Origin: CAVVZJ01 sp963752755
GTDB lineage: Bacteria; Planctomycetota; Planctomycetia; Isosphaerales; Isosphaeraceae
Assembly: GCA_963752755.1 (NCBI GenBank)
Contig: CAVVZJ010000006.1
Location: 139,914-203,913 of the forward strand
Reading direction: 5' to 3'
DNA length: 64,000 bases
Part shown: in pieces, positions 35,492-46,293 of the stretch
Layout: each line of letters begins with the position of its first letter
Position numbering within the stretch: position 1 is the stretch's first letter
Program-made: the position numbers and the translations under genes
The notes under the pieces: generated by a model
Told to the model about the DNA's origin: nothing
Databases searched by the model: none
The model's input: only the letters and a program-made list of their open reading frames with translations

Positions 35492-38400
35492 CTAACGCCC
35501 CGCGTCCCAGATCCGCACGGTCCCGTCCGCCCCCGCCGAGGCGAGGCGAATCCCGTCCGGGCTGAACGCGACGCTGAGCACCCCCGCCGTATGACCCCGG
35601 AGGGTCAAGACTTCGTCCCCCGTCGTCGCGTCCCAGAGCTTCACCACGCGGTCCATCCCGGCGGTCGCGATCCGCGACCCGTCCGGGTGGAAGGCCACCC
35701 CTCGCACGAAATTGCCGTGGCCGGGGATCGCGAGGACTTCCATCCCCGACGCGACGTCCCAGACCCGGATCTCGCCGTCGCCGCTGACCGAAGCCAGGCG
35801 GTCCGTCGCGGAGGGACGCGGGCCCGGGCCGCCGCCCGACGTCAGGGTCCGGCCGTCGGGGGCGAAGGCCACGGCGTACACCCAGCAGGCGTGGCCCTTG
35901 AGGGGGGGGCGGAGCACCCGACCGGTCGATGCGTCCCGGAGGATGACTGTCCGGTCCTCGCCTCCCGTGGCGAGGACCCGGCCGCCCGCGCCGATCGCCA
36001 GGCCCCTCGCGGATCCGAGGTGTCCCGGCTTCACGGTTCTCAGTCTCCCCGTCCTGACCTCATAGGATCGGAAGAAGCCGTCGCTGCAGGCGATGGCGAG
36101 CAGCGGGCCGTCGGGATCGTCGGGATGGAACGCCAGGCCCGGGACCTCGCCGTCGAGCTGGACCAGCAGCCGGCCCGTCGGCGGCGCGGCGGACAGGTCC
36201 CAGAGCCATACGCCCCCCACCTTGTCGGCCGAGGCGAGGAGCCCGCCCCTGTCATCGAACGCCAGGCTGGTCACCGGCCCGTCGTGCCCCAAGAGGATTC
36301 GCGGCGGGTCGGACGCCGCGCCCCAGAGCCGCACGGACCCGTCGTCGCCGGCCGACGCCAGGAGGGCGCCGCCCGGTTGGAACGCCACGGCGTTGACCGC
36401 GCCGACGTGGCCCCGCAGGACGCGGACGCCCGGATCGATCGAGGGGTCCCAGAGCCTCACGGTCCGGTCCTGGCTCGCGGTGGCGAGCCGAGCCCCATCG
36501 AAGCGGAACTCCACGTCGAAGACCGTGCCCGCGTGGCCCGTCAGGGAGTGCAGTTCCTGCCCGCTCGCGGCGTCCCAGATCTTGACGCCGGGATCGCCGC
36601 TGGCGGTGGCGATCCGCCCGCCGTCCGGGCTGAAGGCAACCCCGCAGACGTCCCCCGTGTGGCCCAGCATGTCCCGGACCTTCCGACGACCGCGGACGTC
36701 CCAGATCCGCGCCATCCCGTTCGAGCCGGTCTCGGCCAGGAGCCGGCCATCCCCCGGGCTGAACGCCAGGCCGAAGGTCGCTTCCGTGGGCTCCCCGGGC
36801 GTCCCGAGCGTCTCCCCCTCCCCCCTCCGGCCGCCAGGTCCCAGAGCGTGACGGGCTGGGCGAAACCGCCGAAGGCCAGGGTCCGGTTGTCGGGGCTGAA
36901 GGCGACCTGGAGCACGTCGCCGGTCCGACCGGGTGGTCCGGTGAGGGCCCGGCCTTGCCCGGACTTCGCGTCCCAGAGCCGCACGACCCCGCCCGACTCG
37001 GCGGTCGCGAACCGGGAACCGTCGGGGCTGAATGCGACGTCCCAGATCGGGCGCGGTGCGGGGCCCGCGAGCCGGGTCGCCCGTCCCGTCGCCACGTCCC
37101 AGCGGAGGACGGAGCCGTCCGCGCCCGTGGTGACGAAGCAACGGCCGTCGGGGCTGAAGGCGACGCCATATGCGTCGCCGTGCCCGTCGAGGGCGTGGGC
37201 CGGGCGCGCGAAGATTCGGCGACCGGACGTCGCGTCCCAGTGCTCGACCGTGCCGCCGAGGCAGGCGGCGGCGATGCGGGTGCCGTCGGGGCTGTAGGCC
37301 AGGTGGTAGACGCCCCCGCCATGCCCCGGCATCAGGAGCTTCTCGGGGTGGCACAGGCGCTTCAGGAAGCGCCACTCCCAGAGGTCATGAAAGCTGTCCG
37401 GGCAGGAGTCGAGCAGCTTCTCCAGATGGCCGAAGTTGCCGTCCCGCCAGGCGAGCCCGGCCGTGGCGATCTTCTGGAGGTAGAGCGATTCCCGGAGGCG
37501 GTCGCCGTACCAGAGGCTCACGGCCATGCCCACGGTTACAAAGGCCGCCAGGAGGCCGACCACGACGAGGGCCGCCTCGGCGGGCCGTCGCCGCGCCCAG
37601 AGGGCGGCCCGACCCCAGGCGGAGACCCGCCGCGCCCGGATCGGCTCGCCGTCGAGGAACCGGCGCAGGTCCTCGGCCATCTCGTCGGCGGTCTGGTAGC
37701 GCCGACCCGGGTCCTTGTCGATTGCCTTCAGGGCGATCGTCTCCAGGTCGCGCGGCACACGGGGGTCGATCGCCCGGGGCCGCGGCGGCTCCCGGCCCCG
37801 GATCATCTCGATCAGCTGCATTCGGTCAAGAGAGTCGAACGCCGGTCGGAGGGTCAGCAGTTCGTAGAGGGTCAGGCCCAGCGCATAGACGTCGGCCCGG
37901 CCGTCACCCTCGCCGCGGAACCGCTCCGGGGCCATGTAGCGCAGGGTCCCGGGGACGTCGCCGGTCCCGGTCAGCCCGTCCTCTTCGGCCTTGGCCAGGC
38001 CGAAGTCGGCGAGCCAGGCGATGCCGGCGGTGTCGAGCAGGATGTTCGAGGGCTTGACGTCGCGATGGACAACCCGGCGGGCATGGGCGTGGGCGAGCGC
38101 CCCGGCCGCCTGCGAGACGATCCGGGCGACGCCCCGGAAGTACGCCCGGCGCCGGCCCCGCTCGAAGTCCGACAGCGGCGCACCGCCCGGCAGGACGGCC
38201 GAGCCGCCGGCCCGCTCGTCGCCCGGCGGGGAACTCGCCGGCGTGCCCGGTCCCTCGTCCCGGCCGGCCTCGAACGTGTCGGACAGGAGCGATCGCGCCA
38301 CCCGGCTCACGGCCTCTCCGGCCTCGTCCCGACCGGCCGACGTTGTGGCGCCCGCCGACGCTCCCGCCTCGCCCTCCGACGGGGGATGCGCCAGACGGCG

Positions 38401-38931
38401 GAGTTCGACGATCACCTGGTCGAGCCCCTGGCCATGGATGTACTGCATCGCGTAGTAGCAGTCGTCGCCCTGCCGGCCCACCTCGAAGACCGGGACGATG
38501 TGGGTGTGGTGCAGCCGGGCCGCCGCCCGCGCCTCGCGGAGGAACCGCGCCGTCGCCTTGCCGTCGCCGAGGACGTGCCGCGGCAGGACCTTGAGGGCGA
38601 CGCGGCGGCCGAGCGCGACCTGCTCGGCCTCGTACACGATGCCCATCCCACCCCGGCCTAGCTCGCGGAGGATGCGGAAGTCGCCGAGCCTCTCCGGCGG
38701 CTCGCCGCGGCCGGCCGCCTCCCCCGCGTGCGGCCCCGTCGCGGCCAGCTCGGACGGGTCGAGCCGCTCCATCGCGACGAGGGCCGGGAAGAGGCGGAGG
38801 ATCCGCTCGGCGTGCTCGGGGTAGCGGTCGGCGTACTCGGCCGGGCTGGGACGCTCGCCGCGGCGATAGCGCTCGGCGAACTCCTCGGCCAGCTCGACCA
38901 GCGGGTCGGTCCCCGAATCCGATTGGCTCAT
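35492..38931 (-). CDS. Membrane Ser/Thr protein kinase with WD40 repeats (one frameshift near 36830)
   Basis: Residues 1-100 form the N-terminal helical region (DPLVELAEEFAERYRRGERPSPAEYADRYPEHAERI). The kinase domain has GRGGMGIVYEAEQ, VALKVL, HRDVKPSNILLD, DFGLA and GTLRYMAPERF. One transmembrane helix (AALVVVGLLAAFVTVGMAVSLWY) precedes a long WD40 propeller region of at least 12 repeats with HTAGVLSVAFSPDG and LWD/IWD endings. This architecture is typical of planctomycetes. The frame breaks in a C-rich stretch (CTCCCCCTCCCCCCTCC) near 36825 between two blades, which looks like a homopolymer-length error. The ECF sigma gene lies just upstream. Confidence 0.93.
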
Positions 38932-38972
38932 GTTCCAGGCCCTCCGACGCGCAGGGCGTCGCACCAAGGTCC

Positions 38973-39607
38973 TCACAACTCCAGGCCGCCCGGCAGGCCC
39001 GCGAGGACCTCGCGGAGCCGCTCCAGGGCGCGGAGGTAGCGCTTGCCGGCCGCCGCCGAGGTGATCCCCAGCACCCGGGCGGCCTCGGCGTTGGTCAGGT
39101 GCTCGAAGTGGCGCAGCGCGAGCACCTCCCGGTCGATCGGGTCCATGCCGTTGAGGGCCTCCTGGAGCCGGAGCCTGGCCTCGGCGCGGACGGCTGCCTC
39201 GCTCGGCCGGGTGAGCCGCCCCAGCAGCTGGGCGGCGAGGGCCGCGGAGCTGGCCTCGGGTATCGGGCCGAGGTGCAGGCGGACCTCGCGCCGTGCGTCG
39301 CGCATCGGGGTGCCCAGGTGGTGGCGGTGCAGCTCCAGCAGCTTGTTCCCGGCGATGCCCCGAAGCCACAGGAAGAACGGCACGGCCAGCCGCGCCAGAT
39401 AGGCGTCCAGCCCCCGGGACGCGGCCAGGAAGACCTCCTGCACCACGTCGTCGTCGTCGATCCGCCCGCGCAGCCTCGGGTCGAGCCGGAGGCCGACCAT
39501 CCGGCGCAGGCGGGCCGCATGACGGGCCAGCAGCGCCCCCGACTCTCCCGGTCCCCCTCGGCCACTCGACCGAGGAGGTGATGGGTCGCGCTCGAGTCCT
39601 GGTCCAT
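38973..39607 (-). CDS. ECF RNA polymerase sigma factor (frameshift near 39540)
   Basis: After MDQDSSATHHLLGRVAEGDRES the frame shifts and continues LLARHAARLRRMVGLRLDPRLRGRIDDDDVVQEVFL (region 2, with the DDVVQEVF motif), FFLWLRGIAGNKLLELHRHHLG, and region 4 MDPIDREVLALRHFEHLTNAEAARVLGITSAAAGKRYLRALERLREVL. This matches the planctomycete ECF group regularly placed upstream of a Ser/Thr kinase gene; here the kinase starts 41 bases after the stop. The break lies in a C-rich run, as in the kinase. It probably transduces a kinase-linked signal. Confidence 0.9.
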
Positions 39608-39920
39608 GATCGGTCCCCTGGAGGGGTAATTGCGCGCCCGAGACCGCCCGAGACAGGGGATGGGCGGTAACCGGACCTTCCCGGTGTATCAGATCCCGCT
39701 CCCCGCCTCCGTCGAAAAATGGGGATTTCGCGTCTCGCAGCGCGCCGGGCCTGCAATTAGGGGCGGGAGCGACCGCGAGAGTCGCGGCCAGTGCCATCCC
39801 GATCCCCGGCTCGGCGGCCCGACGCGCCGGCCGGGTCGGGTGTCGCATCCGTCCCGGCGATCCCTCTGCTCGCCGGGGCCGATCGCTTCACCACCCCAGG
39901 CAGATCAGGGAGAGTTCATC

Positions 39921-40499
39921 ATGAGTCGAGCCTGCCCCCTCCGGACGGCGGCCCTCATCTCCGCCGTCTTCCTGGCCGGCCAGTCGGCCGCCAGGGCCGA
40001 CCGGCCCGAGGTCGTGATCAATGGCGTCGGCGCCGCCGATTTCCTCGACCCGAACCCGTGCGACCAGTTCAACACCGTCGCACCCTTCGGAGCGTCGACC
40101 TTCACCGTCCACGCGCGGATCGACCGACGCGGGCGGGTCGACGGCATCTTCACCTGCGCGATCCGCGACTGCTTCGTGGGACCGGGCCCCGACGACTATG
40201 GGGACATCCTCCTCGTCGGCGTGCTGACAGACGTGGTCCATGTCTCGCGCAGGGGCCCGGACCGGGTGGCGCTGGAGGGGGACGGCTACTTCTTCATCGA
40301 CGGCGTCGAGGGGGTCGTGGACCAGTTCCGGTTCCAGGTCGAATTGCGCGAGGGCGGCCGGGGCGTCGGCGGGTTCGCCTACACGGACTACGTGACCGCG
40401 TTGGGCGAGGGACTCGAATACGGCGACGGCCGGGTCGATGACGGGTTCGACCACGAGGGGATCACCCGGGGTCATATCCAGATCCGGATCCACGACTGA
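39921..40499 (+). CDS. Small secreted hypothetical protein
   Basis: The 192-residue protein begins MSRACPLRTAALISAVFLAG, a signal peptide with likely cleavage after SAARA. The mature part is acidic and beta-rich, with two cysteine pairs in the segments DPNPCDQF and FTCAIRDCFVG and a C-terminal tail DYVTALGEGLEYGDGRVDDGFDHEGITRGHIQI. It is followed 137 bases later by the haloperoxidase-like gene on the same strand. I do not recognise the family. Export to the periplasm or outside is likely. Confidence 0.72.
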   Translation: MSRACPLRTAALISAVFLAGQSAARADRPEVVINGVGAADFLDPNPCDQFNTVAPFGASTFTVHARIDRRGRVDGIFTCAIRDCFVGPGPDDYGDILLVGVLTDVVHVSRRGPDRVALEGDGYFFIDGVEGVVDQFRFQVELREGGRGVGGFAYTDYVTALGEGLEYGDGRVDDGFDHEGITRGHIQIRIHD

Positions 40500-40636
40500 T
40501 CCGGCGGGGGATCCGCCTCGATCGACGCCCACGCCGGGCGGAATCGGAGAAATCGCATCATCCGCGTCATGAAGAAAGTGCACAGCCCGGCATCCAACTG
40601 GCCGGGCGAGCCCTCGTCCCATCGGGAGATTCTACG

Positions 40637-42055
40637 ATGAGGGGCATCTGGCCTGAATCCGCCGCACGTTTCCTGGCGCTGGCGATCACCATCGGCGCTC
40701 CGGGCATCGGCCGGGCCGACACCGTCGTGGTGCGCTGGAGCGACACCACGCTGGAGTGCGTCCGCCAGTCGAAGATCGGCCCACCGATGGTGGCCCGGGC
40801 CCTGGGTATTGTCCACACCTGCATGTACGACGCCTGGGCCGCGTATGATCCGGTCGCGGTCGGCACGCGGTTCGGCGACGACCTCCGCCGCCCGCGCCGA
40901 GCGGTCCAGGGCGAACAAGGCCAAGGCGATCAGCTTCGCCGCTTATTATGCCCTGGTCGATCTGTTCCCCAACCTGCGGGGGCTCGCCGATGCCCAGCTC
41001 GCTGAACTCGGCTACGCCCCGACCGACGACAGCATCCCAGCCCGGGTTGGGACGGCCTGCGCCAGGCCGTGACCGAGTTCCGCCACGGCGACGGCTCGAA
41101 CCAGCTCGGCGACCTCCACCCGGGCGCGTATTCCGATTACACCGGCTACCAGCCCGTCAACACACCCGACCACATCAACGACCCGAACCGCTGGCAGCCG
41201 CTGCGATTCTCCGACGGCCAGGGCGGCTTCGCGGTCCCCGGCTACATCGGGCCGCACTGGGGCCTCGTCACGCCTTTCGCGCTCGCGTCGGGCGATCAGT
41301 TCCGGCCCCCACCGCCGGCGCCATTCGGCTCGCGGGAGTATGCCCGGCAGGCCAGGCAGATCCTGCGCTATCGCGCCGCCCTGACCGACACCCAGAAGGT
41401 CATCGCCGAGTACTGGGCCGACGGGCCGAACTCCGAGCTGCCACCCGGCCACTGGTGCCTCTTCGCCCAGTTCGTCTCGCGGCGGGATCATCATGACCTG
41501 GACCGCGACGTCAAGCTGTTCTTCCTCGTGAGCAACGCCGTGATGGACGCAGGGATCGCCGCCTGGGATTGCAAGCGGGCCTATGACTACGTCCGCCCCG
41601 TCACGGCGGTCCACGTGCTCTTCGCCGGCACGCCGGTGCGGGCCTGGGCCGGACCTTACCGGGGGACGCGCCGGATCGACGGCTCGACCTGGCTGCCCTA
41701 CCAGCCGCTGACGTTCATCACGCCGCCGTTCCCCGAATACGCCTCGGGCCACAGCACCTTCAGCGCCGCCGCCGCCGAGGTCCTGAGGCGGTTCACGGGC
41801 AGCGACCGGTTCCATGGCGAGGTCATCTTCCCACGCGGCTCTTCGCGGGTCGAGCCCGGCCTAACACCGACGAGAGACATCACGCTGCGCTGGTCAACCT
41901 TCAGCGCCGCGGCCGACGAGGCGGGGCTGTCTCGGCGCTACGGCGGGATCCACTTCGAGCAGGGCGACCTGGAGGGCCGCGAGCTCGGCCGCCTGGTCGG
42001 CACCGCAGTCTGGGAGAAGGGCCTCACCTACTTCAACGGCACCGCCGTCGACTGA
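40637..42055 (+). CDS. Vanadium-dependent haloperoxidase / PAP2-superfamily protein (two frameshifts)
   Basis: A signal peptide (FLALAITIGAPGIGRA) is followed by IVHTCMYDAWAAYDPVAVGTRF, then, after shifts near 40885 and 41045, SFAAYYALVDLFPNLRG and GLRQAVTEFRHGDGSNQLGDLHPGAYSDYTGY. The C-terminal core has the acid-base histidine motif PEYASGHSTFSAAAAEVL and the vanadate-ligand region RYGGIHFEQGDLEGRELG, as in bacterial vanadium haloperoxidase-like proteins. These bind vanadate or phosphate in the PAP2 fold. Real halogenating activity is uncertain for this subgroup. Export places it in the periplasm. Confidence 0.85.
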
Positions 42056-42341
42056 AGAGATGGGTCTTGATGTCCCGACAACCCGATCGCCCCGGACGGA
42101 TCTCATGCCATGACGCTTACGAGATCATCAATTGAGGTAGATTACGCGGCAATTGCATCAACGTTTCATTTATTGAAATTCTCCCGGTTGGGCAGAGAGC
42201 CTCCGCAGCGGTCGAACGAACGCTTTCTCGGAGGGACGCCGGGCCATGCAGCGCGATTCGGGGTGGTCGTCCGAATCAACCTCGGCTCAATCGACCTCGG
42301 CCTTTCGGACCGACGCGCAAGGTGAGCGACGGACCAAATCC
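42056..42341. other. 286-base intergenic region
   Basis: An A/T-richer patch at about 42122-42183 (ATTACGCGGCAATTGC and TTTCATTTATTGAAATTC) contrasts with the GC-rich surroundings. A short match to the dispersed repeat (CCTTTCGGACCGACGC, 42301-42316) is present. No gene is recognised. Confidence 0.4.
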
Positions 42342-43124
42342 CTACCACAACGTGTACCCGCCATCGATCACCAGGGCCGCCCCGGTCATGTAGCGCGAGG
42401 CGTCACTGGCCAGGTACACCGCGAGCGGCCCAAGATCCTCCGGCTGGCCGAAATCACCCAGCGGGATGTTGGCGCGGAACCGTTCGATCACCTCCGGATG
42501 AATGCTGGACCAGTGCTCGTTCGGCTCCGTCATGAAGCCGCCCGGCAGGATGGCGTTGACGGTGATCCTGTGGACTGCCCAGTCGGCCGCGACGGCTCGG
42601 GTGAACTGCAGCATCGCCCCCTTCGCCGTCTCGTAGTGCCGGCCGGCGATGCCCCGCCCCGCGACCAGGGCATTGATCGACGCGATGTTGATGATCCGTC
42701 CCCCCCGGCCCCGCTCGATCATCGCGGCGCCGAGCCACCTCGTGCAGACCATGCAGCTGGTGAGATTCAGGTCGATCAACTCGCGCCACTTGTCGAGCGG
42801 CATGGATTCCGTGGGGATGTTCTCGCGCCGGCCACCCACGTTGTTGATGAGGATGTCGATCGGGCCGAGATGTTCCAGGGCCGACCGGCACGCCTGCTCG
42901 CATTCGGCGGGGTTGCCCACGTCCGCCGCGATGGTCCAGGCTTGCCGGCCCAGGGCGCGGATGTCGCCGGCCGTCTTGTCCAGGCTGGCTTGATCGCGGC
43001 CGACGAGGATCACATCGGCCCCGGCGTCGGCGATCGCGACCGCCATCTCCCGTCCCAGGCCGCGACTGCCGCCGGTGATGAAGAGGCGCTTTCCCGTCAA
43101 CTTGAATCGGTCAAACACGCTCAT
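42342..43124 (-). CDS. Short-chain dehydrogenase/reductase
   Basis: The 260-residue intact protein has the cofactor motif TGGSRGLG (residues 17-24), the NNVGG segment after DILI, the catalytic Ser region IINIASINAL and Tyr/Lys in HYETAKGAM. The C-terminal GGFMTEPNEHW and LASDASRYMTGAALVIDGGYTLW are standard for classical SDRs. Arg after the first strand and the DVGNP motif suggest NADP(H) or NAD(H) use without a clear substrate. The nearest relatives are gluconate 5-dehydrogenase-like enzymes. The divergent and neighbouring genes give no pathway. Confidence 0.92.
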   Translation of the reverse strand: MSVFDRFKLTGKRLFITGGSRGLGREMAVAIADAGADVILVGRDQASLDKTAGDIRALGRQAWTIAADVGNPAECEQACRSALEHLGPIDILINNVGGRRENIPTESMPLDKWRELIDLNLTSCMVCTRWLGAAMIERGRGGRIINIASINALVAGRGIAGRHYETAKGAMLQFTRAVAADWAVHRITVNAILPGGFMTEPNEHWSSIHPEVIERFRANIPLGDFGQPEDLGPLAVYLASDASRYMTGAALVIDGGYTLW

Positions 43125-43358
43125 GGCGTCGTCATGCCTCCTTTCCGAGCTCCGGGTCAGGGCCAGTTTACCGACATTCCGGCGGGGCGGCCAGGAGGCT
43201 AAAGACGAACACCCGGTCCTTCGAGTCGGTCGCGACTCCGGCGGCCTCGACGAGGCGCCAGCCCTCGGGCAACATCCCCCCGCCTCACAGACTTCAAGTC
43301 GCGGCCAATCCACCGGAACCCTCACGGATTCCATGCCCGAACTCCGACTGCGGGTCAC

Positions 43359-44405
43359 TCACCTGGCCCAGGGGATGTGGTAGCCGGTCGCGTTCAACCG
43401 GATCCGGTAGAGGCTCTTGTCCACGGTGATGTAGAGGACCTTCCTCTCGGCGCCGATGCCGAAATCGACGTTGCTCGGGTTGCCGCTCGGCTCCCGGCTG
43501 CCTGGCTGCGGCTCGCCGGTCTTGATGAACGCCACCTCCTTGCCGGCCGGGTCGATGACGAGGATGCCGGGACGGCTGGGCCGGCGGGAGGCGAGGTAGA
43601 TCCGGCCCTTGGTATCGACCGTCATCCCGTCGCTCCCCTCCTCGTCGCCGAAGTCGATGAGCGTGCGCCGCGGGCCGTCCACCCGCCCGTCCGGGCCGAG
43701 GGGGAACGCGTAGACCTTCATTGCCCCGAGCTTGGGCTTCGGGGCGGTGGGATCGATCCGGTCGGTGCCGTTGTTGTGATCGGCGACATAGAGCGTCCTC
43801 TGGTCGGGGCTGATCGCGATGCCGTTGGGCTTCTCGACATCATGTGTGACCTCGACGACGGCCCCGTCGGTGTCGAGCCGGTAAACGGCGCGGTACTTCA
43901 GCTCGCGAGGCTCGGCACCCAGGTAGCGCGGGTCGGTGAAGTAGATGCGGCCCTTCTCGTCGATGCAAAGGTCGTTGCAGGCGTTGAATCGCTTGCCCTC
44001 GAAGCGGTCGGCGAGGACGCGTCGCTCGCCGGTCTTCACGTCCCACCGCGCCACGCACCGGCCGCCGCCGTCGGAGCCTTCGCAGGCGATGAGGAACCCC
44101 TCGGCGTCGAACATCAGGCCGTTCGACTTGTGGCTGTCGGGGGCGAAGACCGTCGTCGTCCTCGTGCCCGGGTCGAACCGCAGGATCATCCCCTTGTCCT
44201 CGCCGACGGGGATCTCCGAGAAGTACATCGAGCCGTCCGGGGCGGCGGCGACGCCTTCGGTGAGGCCGCCCTGGATCGGGGCGGTTCGTGTGTAGAGCAA
44301 CTCCAGTTCGGCCCCCGGCGGGACTACGTCGTCGGCCGCCACCGTCACGGAGGCTCCGACGATGAACACCACAGCGGTGGAGCGGGCAGACCGGCGCATG
44401 AGCAT
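43359..44405 (-). CDS. SMP-30/gluconolactonase-like secreted beta-propeller
   Basis: The 348-residue intact protein starts with a signal peptide (MLMRRSARSTAVVFIVGASV, cleavage near VAA). The propeller has TEGVAAAPDGSMYFSEI, RFNACNDLCIDEKGRIYFTDPRY, KPNGIAISPDQRTLYVADHNN and GSDGMTVDTKGRIYLA, the blades that carry the metal-binding residues (Glu, Asn, Asp) of the SMP-30/LRE family. Such proteins hydrolyse sugar lactones. The nearby SDR and this lactonase-like protein could act in aldonate metabolism, but different transcription units make this tentative. Confidence 0.9.
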   Translation of the reverse strand: MLMRRSARSTAVVFIVGASVTVAADDVVPPGAELELLYTRTAPIQGGLTEGVAAAPDGSMYFSEIPVGEDKGMILRFDPGTRTTTVFAPDSHKSNGLMFDAEGFLIACEGSDGGGRCVARWDVKTGERRVLADRFEGKRFNACNDLCIDEKGRIYFTDPRYLGAEPRELKYRAVYRLDTDGAVVEVTHDVEKPNGIAISPDQRTLYVADHNNGTDRIDPTAPKPKLGAMKVYAFPLGPDGRVDGPRRTLIDFGDEEGSDGMTVDTKGRIYLASRRPSRPGILVIDPAGKEVAFIKTGEPQPGSREPSGNPSNVDFGIGAERKVLYITVDKSLYRIRLNATGYHIPWAR

Positions 44406-44795
44406 CTCCTGGGCGTTGTCGGGGGCCGGGTCCGGCGACGATGCAGGCGATCCGGCCGAGTCCCGGAGAGGATCGAGCCTCGATGTATGGCACGAGTGAT
44501 GATGCCAGGTTCGTCGGTTGAGGTAAAGCTAGCCGAAGCGCCCCTCAGAGGGCCCGGTGACGGGGCCACGTGCCCGCTCGAGTCGAGGGGTTGGCTGCTT
44601 CGTTCTCGGGGATCGATACGGTCTGATCGGCCGAGATAGTTGCGGATTTCGAGGCAACGGCGTTTCGGACCGAAGTGTGCAACGCGGCTCTCGGCCGGCA
44701 GGCGAGGTGGAGGCCCGACGAGAAGGAACTGTGTTCACGAGTCCAGCGACGCGCTTTCTGCACGAACTGGCACGGTCGGTCATCATATCGATTCG

Positions 44796-45114
44796 CTACC
44801 CAAGTATCCGCCCGCTGCTACTGCGGACGCAGACGATCGGGCTGATGGCCCCGATACCCGGGAGCGTCACGGTCGGGGGCTCAGGAACCACCGAGAGGGC
44901 CGCGACCGCCGGGGAGATCGGCGGGTCAAGCACGAAGCACGCATCCGTGATCGTGTCGGCCGTCCCGGGGGCATCCAGGGCGATCAGGGAGCCCTGGCCC
45001 GCGGTCGAGCCCGCCGTGAACCGGAACTGGGAGGGTTTATCCCATGGACGCTCGCCCTGATCACCAATCCCCTGGCGAAAGGCCGCGAAGATTGACTCGA
45101 TGCGCCCGTCCAGC
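44796..45114 (-). pseudogene. 3' remnant of a secreted protein with a PEP-CTERM-like tail
   Basis: Directly beside the IS630 element the minus strand reads PWDKPSQFRFTAGSTAGQGS, DAPGTADTITDACFVLD and then VPEPPTVTLPGIGAISPIVC followed by Arg-containing residues and a stop at 44796. The VPEP, short hydrophobic helix and basic end resemble the PEP-CTERM sorting signal, though degraded. No start codon is present. The upstream part is not found in frame on the far side of the IS cluster. Confidence 0.45.
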
Positions 45115-46214
45115 TAGTGTCCTGAGTCAGAAGTTCGCTCACAAACCTTCTTGACCCGTTCCAGAATCAGATCCGCGTTGGCCGTCCACACGAACGGTCG
45201 GGGATTCTCGTTATGCGTGGCCAGATACTCCAGGATCGCCTTCTCCAAAGCCGCCACGCTCCGGAAGACTCCGCGTCGGATCTGCTTCTCGGTGATCTCG
45301 GCGAAGAACCGCTCCACCTGGTTCAGCCACGATCCGCTCGTCGGTGTGAAATGCAGGTGATACTCCGGATGCCGAGCCAACCACCGCTTCACCGCCGCCG
45401 TCTTATGCGTGCCGTAGTTGTCCAGAATGATGTGGATCTCCACGCCAGGCTCGCGCTCGACCTGAGCATCGATCTCGTTGAGGAACTTGAGGAACTCCTG
45501 CTGGCGGTGGCGGCGATAGCACTTGCCGATCACCGCACCCGTGGCCACATTCAGCGCGGCGAACAGCGAGGTTGTGCCGTTGCGGACGGAGTCAGGGGTT
45601 CGACGCTCGGCCTGTCCCGGCGTCATCGGCAGCAAGGGCTGGGTGCGGTCCAATGCCTGGACCTGACTCTTCTCGTCGACCGACAGCACGATGGCGTTCT
45701 CCGGCGGGCTCATGGACAGCCCAACGATTTCGCGGACCTTCTCGACGAAGAACGGATCGGTGGAAAGCTTGAAGGTCTCGCTCTTGTGAGGCTTCAACTC
45801 GAAGGCCTTCCAGATCCGGGCGATGGCGCTCTGAGACATCCCCAGCTTGCGGGCCATGCCGCGGGTGCTCCATTGGGTGGCGGCCCTGGGCTTGGTCTCC
45901 AGGGTCTGGGTGACGACCTGCTCGACCATCGCGTCGGTGATCTTTCGAGGGGCGTCGGGTCGGGGTCCGTCGGCGAGGCCATCCAGACGCAGTTCGAGGA
46001 AACGCCTTCGCCACTTACCCACGGTGATGACATGGACGCCGAGCCGAGCGGCGACGTCCTTGTTGTCGAGTCCCTGAGCACAAGCCAGGATGATTCGGGC
46101 CCGGGTGGCGAGCCGCTGGGTGCTCTTGGGCCGCGCGGCCCAGGTTTCCAAGGTCTGCCGCTCGTCGTCGGTGAGGACCAGTTCGGCCTTGGGGCGTCCA
46201 CCTTTTTTCATCAT
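45114..46214 (-). CDS. IS630-family transposase (copy A element)
   Basis: The intact protein begins at an ATG pair (46214) preceded by GGGAGA, giving MMKKGGRPKAELVLTDDERQTLE. The HTH pair spans RARIILACAQGLDNKDVAARLGVHVITVGKWRRRF and TRGMARKLGMSQSAIARIWKAFELKPH. The DDE residues are in VLSVDEKSQVQALDR, IHIILDNYGTHK and PTSGSWLNQVERFFAEIT. The reading frame runs through the terminal repeat, and its stop TAG uses the duplicated TA plus the next flanking base (45114-45116), so termination depends on the insertion site. Confidence 0.95.
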   Translation of the reverse strand: MMKKGGRPKAELVLTDDERQTLETWAARPKSTQRLATRARIILACAQGLDNKDVAARLGVHVITVGKWRRRFLELRLDGLADGPRPDAPRKITDAMVEQVVTQTLETKPRAATQWSTRGMARKLGMSQSAIARIWKAFELKPHKSETFKLSTDPFFVEKVREIVGLSMSPPENAIVLSVDEKSQVQALDRTQPLLPMTPGQAERRTPDSVRNGTTSLFAALNVATGAVIGKCYRRHRQQEFLKFLNEIDAQVEREPGVEIHIILDNYGTHKTAAVKRWLARHPEYHLHFTPTSGSWLNQVERFFAEITEKQIRRGVFRSVAALEKAILEYLATHNENPRPFVWTANADLILERVKKVCERTSDSGH

Positions 46215-46290
46215 ATGTCTCCCTTCGAGGATCATACAAGGAAACTGGACGGGGCGCAAGGTTAATTGGCGGATTTCTGACTCAGGACAC
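45117..46290 (-). mobile_element. IS630-family element A
   Basis: Perfect 16-bp inverted ends (GTGTCCTGAGTCAGAA at 45117-45132, complement at 46275-46290) bound the element. TA is duplicated at 45115-45116 and 46291-46292. The right TA is the centre of the left CTAG duplication of the IS701 copy next to it, so this element inserted after IS701. Confidence 0.92.
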
Positions 46291-46293
46291 TAG

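Noticed and set aside
38973..39756. A longer start for the ECF sigma factor upstream of 39607
   Set aside because: The upstream codons are low-complexity and the family N-terminus starts at MDQDSS; the shift near 39540 explains the other open frame.
44557..45060. Plus-strand 167-codon frame before the IS630 element
   Set aside because: It is antisense to the better-supported PEP-CTERM-like remnant and has no recognisable domain.
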